Assembly: GCA_944386755.1 (NCBI GenBank)
Contig: CALXCF010000009.1
Location: 1-60,976 of the forward strand
Length of the DNA: 60,976 nucleotides
Direction: 5' to 3'
Origin: an uncultured Clostridia bacterium
GTDB taxonomy: Bacteria; Bacillota; Clostridia; TANB77; CAG-508
The translations under genes were made by a program, and so were the position numbers. Shown piece after piece: positions 46,441 through 53,734 of this stretch. Numbering within the stretch: the first letter of the stretch is position 1; the number at the start of each line of letters is the position of its first letter. The notes under the pieces were generated by a model, which worked only from the letters and a program-made list of their open reading frames with translations, did no database searches and had not been told where the DNA came from.

Positions 46441-46791
46441 ATGGAAAATGTTGAAAAAAATTTACAAAAACTTGAACAAATTGAAAGAGGTAAAAGAATT
46501 AAAAATATTCGAGAAAATGAATTACATATGAATAAAACTCAATTAGCTAAAGAGATTGGAGTTTCTAGTCAGTTTCTTGGGCTAGTAGAAAACGGAAAAG
46601 GAAATTTAGTTTATAAAAGTCTCAAAAGATTAAGAAATTTGAGTGGACATTCTTCCGATTATATTTTATTTGGTATTGATGATAGTTCCATTTCTGAGAC
46701 TAAAAAAATTTTAGAACAATATTCTGAAATCGAAATTAATGAAGCTATGAAATTGCTTAATAATATAGCTATTTTTATTAAAAATCAATAA
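46441..46791 (+). CDS. XRE-family transcriptional regulator
   Basis: 116 aa. A Cro/C1 helix-turn-helix occupies residues 18-75 (RIKNIRENELHMNKTQLAKE, then SSQFLGLVENGKGNLVYKSLKRL), followed by a C-terminal helix that may dimerise. The ATG at 46441 is chosen because AGGAG lies ten bases upstream; a TTG directly before it is less likely. Divergent from the Spo0A-like regulator, with shared upstream repeats, so it may control the peptide-kinase-regulator group and itself. Confidence 0.88.
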   Translation: MENVEKNLQKLEQIERGKRIKNIRENELHMNKTQLAKEIGVSSQFLGLVENGKGNLVYKSLKRLRNLSGHSSDYILFGIDDSSISETKKILEQYSEIEINEAMKLLNNIAIFIKNQ

Positions 46792-46891
46792 CTTATATTT
46801 AAATTTTATTATTACAACTGTAAAAAATATATTTACAGTTGTAATATTTTGGCATTTATTGTATTTTTTATATTATTTTGAATATATTGTA

Positions 46892-46920
46892 TTGACTTTT
46901 TAATTCTTGTTTAGTAGAAT
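46892..46920 (+). promoter_or_regulatory. Promoter of the small membrane protein gene
   Basis: TTGACT (46892-46897), 17-base spacer, TAGAAT (46915-46920), 41 bases before the ATG. Confidence 0.6.
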
Positions 46921-46961
46921 GGTTTTATAAATATACTATGTAAATAAGAAGGATGGTTTAA

Positions 46962-47147
46962 ATGATTGCAAATTATATAATTTATTTTAATACTTTAACA
47001 AGAGTTGAACAAGGCAAACAATTATCTATCATTTTAATATTTTTGCTTGTTTCATTAATTGTTGTTTCTTTTTTAGCATTTCTAAAAATCAAATTCTCTG
47101 ATGAGACTAAAGAAACTTTATTTCAAAAATTCTTAAAAAAGCTTTAA
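46962..47147 (+). CDS. Small single-pass membrane protein
   Basis: 61 aa. A short polar N-terminus, one hydrophobic helix (about 22-43, SIILIFLLVSLIVVSFLAFL) and a basic C-terminal end (KFSDETKETLFQKFLKKL). The ribosome binding site AAGAAGGATGG lies five to fifteen bases before ATG and a promoter stands upstream. Family not recognised. It could be a small regulatory membrane protein or a toxin-like peptide; there is no partner gene to support the latter. Confidence 0.6.
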   Translation: MIANYIIYFNTLTRVEQGKQLSIILIFLLVSLIVVSFLAFLKIKFSDETKETLFQKFLKKL

Positions 47148-47488
47148 ATATATAAAATTTAATAAAATTTCTTTTTTCTATTTACAAATATTGGTAATTA
47201 TGTTATATTAAAAACATTCTAATCAAAATTATATTTTCTATATTTATTTTCGATTATTAAAATCTAGCAATAATTTATTAGTCTATTATTGCAAAATCAA
47301 CTGAGTAATAATTTCGTTTTGTGTGTTTATATTCTAAAAGTTATAATAATTTGATTATATTCTTATATATTTCCAAAAGAGTAAAAATATATATTAATTT
47401 TGGTTAGAAAATTTATAAAATTTGCTAAATTAAATTAATAAGTTTCTTTTAATTTGTTAATTTAATTGATACAATGGAAAGGAATTGC
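47148..47488. other. AT-rich gap without a recognised feature
   Basis: About 340 bases with no plausible ORF. I see scattered A/T-runs but no convincing hairpin or repeat. It probably holds the promoter of the following frameshifted gene. Confidence 0.5.
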
Positions 47489-48350
47489 ATGAACAATAAA
47501 AAAATTTTAAGAAATGAAGAAACAAAAGAAATAAGTTTGAAAGATGATGTAATATTTAAAGCATTTTTTTCAAGAAAAGGAAACGAAGAATTTTTAGTAG
47601 ATTTTTTAGAATCATTATTAAAAATTGAGATTAAACAAATAAGAATACAAGAAGAAGTAGATTTAGAAAGATTGTCAAAAGATGAAAAAGGTGGAAGTAT
47701 AGATTTACAGGCGGAATTGAATGATGGAATACTTGTAAATGTAGAATTACAAGTAAAAAAGAAAGAATCATTTGAAAATAGAACAGTATATTACGGTTCA
47801 AAAATGATAGCTAGAGAAACTAGAAGGCGGAACAGAGTATAGGGATATTAAAAAATTAATTATAATAAATATTTTGAATTATGAGATGCTAGGATTTGAG
47901 GAATATATATCTGAGACAGAAATAGTTTTAAAAGAGCATAGAGATTATGAAATGTTAAAAAATATGAAGTGGTATTTTATAGAACTACCAAAGTTTAGAA
48001 ATGCTCAAGTAGACATGAATGATAAATTAAATCAATGGTTAGCATTTATTGATGATTATAAGGGGGAAAGAGCAAAAATGGCAGAGGAGAAAAATGATGT
48101 AATAAAAAAAGCAAAAGTAGAAATGAATTACTTAACAGGAGAAGAAGCAGAAAGAAGATTGCAATGGTTAAGAGAAAAATGGGAAATGGATTATAATAGC
48201 GATATAGGACAGGCAAAGAGAGAAGGTAAAAAAGAGGGTAAAATCGAAATAGTAAAAAATTTATTAAAACTTAATATGCCTATAGAACAAATTATAAAAG
48301 CATCTAGCTTGACTGAAAAAGAAGTTCAAGAAATAAAAAAATCTATGTAA
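47489..48350 (+). pseudogene. Frameshifted Rpn-family PD-(D/E)XK nuclease/transposase
   Basis: The first part (from ATG at 47489, after AAAGGAATTGC) encodes LKDDVIFKAFFSRKGNEEF, SIDLQAELNDG and NVELQVKKKESFENRTVYYG, the nuclease core of the family, and stops at 47842. The +1 frame continues without a break from LEGGTEYRDIKKLIIINILN to MPIEQIIKASSLTEKEVQEI, the usual C-terminus. One extra A near 47819 (AGAGAAACTAG) explains the break. Without it the protein would be about 286 aa. The A-rich codon use (GAA, AAA, ATA) differs from the flanking genes and suggests transfer. It could also be a sequencing error. Confidence 0.8.
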
Positions 48351-48395
48351 TATAAATATTTGTTTTACAATTTTTTACATTTTTTACAAAAGTTA

Positions 48396-48663
48396 TTGAC
48401 ATTTTTTGTAAATAGTGTTATTCTTTATTTAGTTATACTTTTTTATGAAAGTATAACAGGCATAAGTTCTTCTTATAATTATATTAAATCTTATATATTT
48501 TAGATATCTTGAATTATAATTACATTATTAATTTGAGAATCTATCTTCTAAGTTTTATGTGTCGAATTTAATTATGTTCTAATTTAACATCATCTCTACG
48601 TAATTCTAATTTGATGTATAAATTCCCTATTAAATTTTTAATTGTTATATTAATTCAAGATAT
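48396..48663 (+). promoter_or_regulatory. Promoter and long structured leader of comM
   Basis: TTGACA (48396-48401), 17-base spacer, TATTCT (48419-48424). The ~260-nt leader starts with a 10-bp hairpin (GTTATACTTT/AAAGTATAAC, 48432-48457). It also has a long-range inverted repeat, ATATCTTGAATTA (48504-48516) with TAATTCAAGATAT (48651-48663), that ends shortly before the start codon region. This may be a folded regulatory leader or an inserted MITE-like repeat. Confidence 0.55.
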
Positions 48664-48690
48664 TTAATTATATAAGTAGAAAGGCTTAAA

Positions 48691-50236
48691 ATGTTATCAA
48701 TGATAAAAAGCATTGCCCTTCATGGTCTGCAAGGTTATTTAGTTCATATACAAGTTGATGTTTCTTCTGGTATGCCTTCTTTTGAAATTGTTGGCCTGCC
48801 TGATATTAGTATAAAGGAATCGAAAGAAAGGGTTAAAACTGCTATTAGAAATTCTGGTGTAGAATTTTTAAGTAGAAAGATTGTAGTAAATCTTGCACCA
48901 GCAAATACAAGGAAAGAAGGTTCTATCTTTGATTTACCCATTGCATTGGGAATTTTAATCGCAAATGGTGATATTGATTCAAGTTTTCTAGATGATATTT
49001 TAGATCAAACTGTGTTTATTGGCGAATTGGCATTAGATGGCTCTATTGAGGCTGTTAAAGGTATTCTTCCTATTTGTATCGAAGCAAAAAATTTGGGTAT
49101 TAAAAAAATTATTTTGCCAAAAGCAAATGCAAAAGAAGCATCTGTTATTGGTGAACTTGATGTTATTCCTGTCTCAAATTTAAATGAAGTTATAGATTAT
49201 TTGAATGCTGATACAATTATAGAAAAAGAAAAATCTTTAAATTTTCTTTCAGATTTTAAACCTAAATATGATTTCGATTTTTCTGAAGTTAAAGGTCAAG
49301 AGAATGTGAAAAGAGCTTTAGAAATTGCAGCTGCTGGAGCACACAATTGCTTATTAATTGGGAGTCCTGGTTCCGGTAAAACCATGCTTGCAAGGCGTCT
49401 TCCCAGTATTTTACCTGATTTAACGTTTGAAGAGGCTTTAGAAGTCACAAAAATTCATAGTATTTCTGGTTTATTATCCGAAGAAAATCCACTAATTTGT
49501 ACAAGACCTTTTAGAAGTCCGCATCATACCATTACTGAAACTTCATTAGTTGGAGGTGGTAGAATTCCTAAACCACGGTGAGATTAGTTTGGCTCATTAT
49601 GGAGTTTTATTTTTAGATGAATTGCCTGAATTTAATAAGTCCACATTAGAAGTTTTGCGTGGTCCATTAGAAGATAGAGTTGTTACAATTAGTAGGCTTA
49701 ATTCATCTATCACTTATCCTTGTAACTGTATGTTTATTGCTAGTATGAATCCATGTCCTTGTGGCTATTATGGCTCAAAGGAAAAGGAATGTAGTTGCCG
49801 CGATGACCAGATAAAAAAGTATATTAATAGGATTAGTGGCCCTCTTTTGGATAGAATTGATATTCATATTGAAGTTGAGGGTGTTAAATTTGAAAAATTG
49901 GGAAATGATATTCCTTCTGAATCTTCTGGTGATATAAGGAAAAGAGTTAATAATGCTAGGAATATCCAGTTGAATCGTTATAAAGATTATAATATTTTTT
50001 CTAATTCTGAATTAACTCCAAAACTCATAAATAAATATTGTAGGCTATCTTCAAAAGGAAAAAAAGTTTTAGAAAATGCTTTTGATAAGTTAGGTTTAAG
50101 TGCAAGGGCATATAGTAGAATTTTAAAGGTTGCAAGGACTATTGCTGATTTAGATAGCTCTGAAAATATTGAAATTTCTCATTTAGCAGAAGCAATACAA
50201 TATAGGAATTTAGATAGAAAATATTGGTCAAGGTAA
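48691..50236 (+). pseudogene. comM: ComM/YifB Mg-chelatase-like ATPase, frameshifted
   Basis: The first 296 codons hold the N-terminal Lon-like domain (SSGMPSFEIVGLPDISIKES) and Walker A IGSPGSGKTMLARRLP. Translation stops at 49581 after GGGRIPKP. The next frame continues directly with GEISLAHYGVLFLDELPEF, the Walker B region, and runs to the normal C-terminus (LSARAYSRILKVARTIADL). One extra C near 49576 (AAACCACGGTGAG) explains the break; without it the product would be 514 aa, the family length. ComM is a hexameric helicase that helps branch migration in natural transformation. It starts the comM-dprA-yraN group. Real mutation or sequencing error cannot be separated here. Confidence 0.88.
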
Positions 50237-50286
50237 GGTGTATATGTAAAACCTCTAAAATCTAAATCTATTTAAGAAGGTGCATA

Positions 50287-51321
50287 ATTATAAATATTTC
50301 TGATTTTATAGAAGCAAAATTTAATAGTGAACTATATCCAAAGTCATTAAAAAATATTTCTAATCCCCCAAAAAAGCTATATATGCAAGGAAATTTAGAA
50401 TTATTGAATAATCCTATTATTTCAATAGTTGGATCTCGTTCTTGTAGCGAAAATGGTAAAAGTTTGGCAAGAAAATTTGCTTATGAATTGTCACAATGTG
50501 GTATTACTATTGCAAGTGGTTTAGCTAAAGGTATTGACACTGTTGCACATCTTTATTCTTATAAAGAAAAAGGTAAGACTATTGCAGTTCTACCTAACGG
50601 TTTTAATCATATTTTTCCAAAAGAAAATATTGATTTATATGAAAAAATTTTAGATAATGATGGCTTAATTATAAGTGAATATCCACCTGATATAAAAGCT
50701 AAATCTAAATTTTTTTTAGAACGTAATCGCATTGTAAGTGGGCTTTCTTTAGGTGTTTTGGTTGTTGAAGCCGCTCATAGAAGTGGTACAAGTGTGACTG
50801 CAAAACTCGCCCAAACCCAAGGCAGGAAAGTTTTTGCTTTACCTCATGAAATATGGGATTCACATGGTGTTGGTACAAATAGATTGATAAAAACTGGTGC
50901 TACTTTAGTTACTTGTGTAGAAGATATTTTTGATGAATTATGTCGTTCGAAAAATTTGGATTCTTCTATTATCAATTCTGAGTATAATGATTTATATTCA
51001 ATGTTGCCAACAATTGATAGATATAATATCAATGCTTATATTAAAACTTTGCAAGATGATAAGTCTTTTAATAATTTTATGAATGCCTCAAATTCTTTGA
51101 AACCTTTAAAATCTTGTAGTTTCTTAAACAAAAAAACGCTGAAAAATAAGAAACATCAATTTGTATATGATCTAATTTCAAACAATCCTATATCAATAAA
51201 TGAAATATGTAAAAAAACTAATAAATCTATTAGTGTTGTTTCTAATTCTTTATTTTTGCTCGAATTAGAAGGATATATAAAGAAAGTCGCAGGTGGTTAT
51301 GTATGTATTTTAGACAAATAA
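50287..51321 (+). CDS. dprA: DNA-processing protein DprA, apparently with a non-standard start codon
   Basis: About 344 aa if it starts at the ATT at 50287, or 312 aa from the first ATG (50383). The Rossmann-like core has ISIVGSRSCSENGKSLARKF, ASGLAKGIDTVAHLYSY, LPNGFNHIFPKEN, SEYPPDIKAKSKFFLERNRIVSGLS and VVEAAHRSGTSVTAKLA, all DprA hallmarks. Upstream in-frame codons (ISDFIEAKFNSELYPKSLKNISNPPKKLY) clearly belong to the protein, but no ATG, GTG or TTG precedes them. AAGAAGG stands six bases before the ATT. DprA loads RecA onto incoming single-stranded DNA. A C-terminal winged-helix domain (residues about 275-335) is present. Confidence 0.85.
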   Translation: MINISDFIEAKFNSELYPKSLKNISNPPKKLYMQGNLELLNNPIISIVGSRSCSENGKSLARKFAYELSQCGITIASGLAKGIDTVAHLYSYKEKGKTIAVLPNGFNHIFPKENIDLYEKILDNDGLIISEYPPDIKAKSKFFLERNRIVSGLSLGVLVVEAAHRSGTSVTAKLAQTQGRKVFALPHEIWDSHGVGTNRLIKTGATLVTCVEDIFDELCRSKNLDSSIINSEYNDLYSMLPTIDRYNINAYIKTLQDDKSFNNFMNASNSLKPLKSCSFLNKKTLKNKKHQFVYDLISNNPISINEICKKTNKSISVVSNSLFLLELEGYIKKVAGGYVCILDK

Positions 51322-51662
51322 TTGGTAAATATGGTGAAGATTTAGCTTGTAATTATTTGAAAGATAATAATTACATTATTTTAGATAGAAATTTTTATTG
51401 TCGTCAAGGTGAAATTGATATTATTGCAAAGGATTTGACAAAAAATGAACTAGTCTTCTTTGAGGTTAAGACTAGATCAAATTTTAGATATGGTAATCCT
51501 GCTGATGGTGTGAATAAAAATAAGAAGTCTCATTTATATAGGGCTTGTGAATATTATCTTTATAAAAATAATATTCATCGCCTTTTTATACGTATTGATG
51601 TTATTGAGGTGTTTTTAAAGCCTAATTGTTATGATATTAATCACATTAAGCAGATTTTTTAA
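51303..51662 (+). CDS. yraN: YraN/UPF0102 family endonuclease-like protein
   Basis: 119 aa. The PD-(D/E)XK-like signature is clear: GKYGEDLACNYL, RNFYCRQGEIDIIAKD and VFFEVKTRSNFRYG. The family often accompanies dprA and is thought to be a nuclease or Holliday-junction-related protein; the function is not proven. The start overlaps the end of dprA by 19 bases, so translation is coupled. The 3' end overlaps the convergent gene by four bases. Confidence 0.92.
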   Translation: MYFRQIIGKYGEDLACNYLKDNNYIILDRNFYCRQGEIDIIAKDLTKNELVFFEVKTRSNFRYGNPADGVNKNKKSHLYRACEYYLYKNNIHRLFIRIDVIEVFLKPNCYDINHIKQIF

Positions 51663-52891
51663 TTGTTTATCCATTTAGGTAGTTCCTCTGCAATATCTTG
51701 TAGAGATTTTGCTATTTCTTTTGTATCAAGTCCTAATTCTATTAATCCCTCTTCTCCTAAAATATCTACTAGCTGTCTTTCCATTTCTTTTATAATTTCA
51801 TCCGTATTTTTGTTGCCCATTCTAGCTTCGATAGTATATGGTATAACTAAATTATGTAATAATTCAGCTAAATCGTCCTCATCAAATATATCACTATCAA
51901 ATTCCTCTTTTAGCTTTTTGTATCCTTTCGTATTTGTTAAATAATCCTCTGTTCCATATTTTAGATATTCCTCTTTTGTATATGTTTTTATCTCTTTATT
52001 TGCTTTTATTATTTCTTTTGCCATTTCTTCATCTAAGCAATTTTCATAGATAAATTGTAAACTTCCTGTTTTTTTGTCAATTTTAATTCTCCCTACTCCA
52101 AAAAGTTCGCACACCATAATTAAAAATTTTTCAAACTGTTCATTATCTGTTTTTCCATAAAATTCTTCCATTAGATTATATACTTGTTTTGTTTTTATTG
52201 CTCCATGTAATTCACAGATTCCTAAAATAATATGTGTTTCCTCATTTATTATTTTCTGCTTGTCCATTATTTCCTTCTCTTGTAGTGCTTGCTTCATTTT
52301 TTTAATTAATGGTATATGAATAATCACTTTATTTTCTTGCATTCCAATGAAGGCCATTCCGAAATTCTTTAGTAGTTCATATTTTATTATTTTTAGTATT
52401 TCACTAATATCTTCTTCAAAATCAATTTCTATTATTCCATTTTGTGGTGTGTTTTTTATTTCTTTAATTACATCTTCTGGCATATATATCATATTTTTTC
52501 TTAATATTTCTTCTTTGTTTTCTATGATATATTTCTTTAAGTCTTTTTTTATTTGGTTAATTTCTTCTGGTGTTTTTGTAATTATTTGTGGCCCTAAAAA
52601 TGTTAATAGTTCGTTTTCATTTTTCTTTTCTTGTACATATTGTTCATATGTTTTGTTTTCTTCTACTTTGTCGTTTGCTATTTCTTTTATTTCTTCTATT
52701 ATTGCTTCTTTTTGTTGTAATTCGTATTCTTCAAAATCCTCATACTCATTAAAGTCCTCATAATCGTCAAAGTCTTCATAGTCATAATCATTGTAATATT
52801 CATCATCTTCAAAGTCGTGATCGTTGAAATCTTCGTCAAAATCGTAATCTAAATCTTCGTCTTTATTTGATTTTTGATTTTTTTTGCTCAT
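51659..52891 (-). CDS. Hypothetical protein with a very acidic Asp/Glu/Tyr-rich N-terminus
   Basis: 410 aa, not recognised. Residues 12-58 are a repeated acidic stretch (DYDFDEDFNDHDFEDD, then EYYNDYDYEDFDDYEDF), probably unstructured and able to mimic nucleic acid or bind metal or basic partners. The remainder is helical, with a region (about 218-320) around ICELHGAIKTKQVYNLMEEFYG that looks like a winged-helix or SEC-C-like scaffold without the cysteine cluster. No signal peptide or membrane helix. Convergent with yraN; single gene. Confidence 0.7.
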   Translation of the reverse strand: MSKKNQKSNKDEDLDYDFDEDFNDHDFEDDEYYNDYDYEDFDDYEDFNEYEDFEEYELQQKEAIIEEIKEIANDKVEENKTYEQYVQEKKNENELLTFLGPQIITKTPEEINQIKKDLKKYIIENKEEILRKNMIYMPEDVIKEIKNTPQNGIIEIDFEEDISEILKIIKYELLKNFGMAFIGMQENKVIIHIPLIKKMKQALQEKEIMDKQKIINEETHIILGICELHGAIKTKQVYNLMEEFYGKTDNEQFEKFLIMVCELFGVGRIKIDKKTGSLQFIYENCLDEEMAKEIIKANKEIKTYTKEEYLKYGTEDYLTNTKGYKKLKEEFDSDIFDEDDLAELLHNLVIPYTIEARMGNKNTDEIIKEMERQLVDILGEEGLIELGLDTKEIAKSLQDIAEELPKWINN

Positions 52892-53099
52892 TTTGGTACC
52901 TCCTTTACTACTTTTTTCCTATTTTATTATTATTTTCTTTGTGTTTTTATGTGTAGTGTTTTTTTGTTATTTGTAGTAATATTGTACCATATATTGTTAA
53001 TTTTTGTCATTAGTTTTTGGTAATATTTTCTATTTTGTACATCGTAATCTTTTTCTTTAGTTTTCTGTTATTGTTTTGCCTTAGGTATTATTAAATTTC

Positions 53100-53290
53100 T
53101 AGGTAATAGTATGTATAGAGCTTTTGACCTTCGGGTTATGAGTAAAGCTCGCAAAGTATTGGTAAATCTAGTATTTAGCTGTATTTGTTGGTATATTTGG
53201 TGTGCCCAATTTTTTGACTTTGTAAATTTATGTGATTTTGGGCTATTTTTGGTCAGTTGTGTGCCCATTTTGAGCCCAATTATTTTAATA
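53100..53290. other. Structured non-coding stretch with repeated GTGTGCCCA
   Basis: The gap from 52892 to 53310 has no convincing gene. AGAGCTTTTGACCTTCGGGT and TATGAGTAAAGCTC (about 53116-53150) form a GAGCTTT/AAAGCTC hairpin. GACCTTCGGGTTATGAG in it is identical in style to the anticodon-variable region of a tRNA-Met, but the rest of a tRNA is absent. GTGTGCCCA occurs twice (near 53199 and 53258), with GGGCT and GAGCCCA able to pair with these. It may be a dispersed repeat, an RNA element or an old att site. Confidence 0.4.
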
Positions 53291-53310
53291 AATTTATGGA
53301 GGTTTTGATT

Positions 53311-53604
53311 ATGAATAATTTTAGAAATGTTAATGATGATATTTTAAAAGAGTGGTTAAATTTTAGAGAAGAAACAGATCTTGCTTTTATTAATGATGCA
53401 GATAGAAAGCATACTGTTAAATTTGATGATTTCTCTGAAAAGATTTTAAACAGTATTCCTAAACAGAATAGAAAGTTTGTTGAAAAGCAACTCAATTTAC
53501 TTAATTCTAGCTTTTTAGATTATATTGTTTATTGGAATGAGAAATATTACAGAAATGGCTTTTGTGATGGTGTTGAATTAATTATTGGTTGCATTGATAA
53601 ATAG
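53311..53604 (+). CDS. Small conserved-looking hypothetical protein
   Basis: 97 aa, all helical. The ending YIVYWNEKYYRNGFCDGVELIIGCI has the Y-x-x-GF-x-x-G pattern found in several small clostridial proteins of the DUF6809 type; I treat that as a hint only. The ATG at 53311 is chosen over an ATG 18 codons upstream because GGAGG stands nine bases before it. A perfect palindromic terminator follows. It is convergent with the helicase gene of the defence island. Function unknown. Confidence 0.65.
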   Translation: MNNFRNVNDDILKEWLNFREETDLAFINDADRKHTVKFDDFSEKILNSIPKQNRKFVEKQLNLLNSSFLDYIVYWNEKYYRNGFCDGVELIIGCIDK

Positions 53605-53612
53605 TTAAAATT

Positions 53613-53652
53613 AATCCAAAGTTTTTTCAAAATTTTGAAAAAACTTTGGATT
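53613..53652. terminator. 40-bp perfect palindrome, bidirectional terminator
   Basis: AATCCAAAGTTTTTTCAAAA is followed directly by its exact complement, with T or A runs on both sides. It stands between two convergent genes and can terminate both. Confidence 0.8.
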
Positions 53653-53734
53653 TTTATATACTTTTTTCAAGTTGATGAAAAAATACTTTTTTGAAAATTT
53701 ATATTAATAATGCAAATTTAGTAATATTTTCTAA

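Noticed and set aside
46962..47147. A toxin of a type I toxin-antitoxin pair
   Set aside because: It has one membrane helix and a basic end, but no antisense promoter or repeat suggesting an antitoxin RNA was found.
53116..53150. A functional tRNA-Met gene
   Set aside because: Only a 17-base stretch resembles tRNA; acceptor, D and T arms cannot be drawn.
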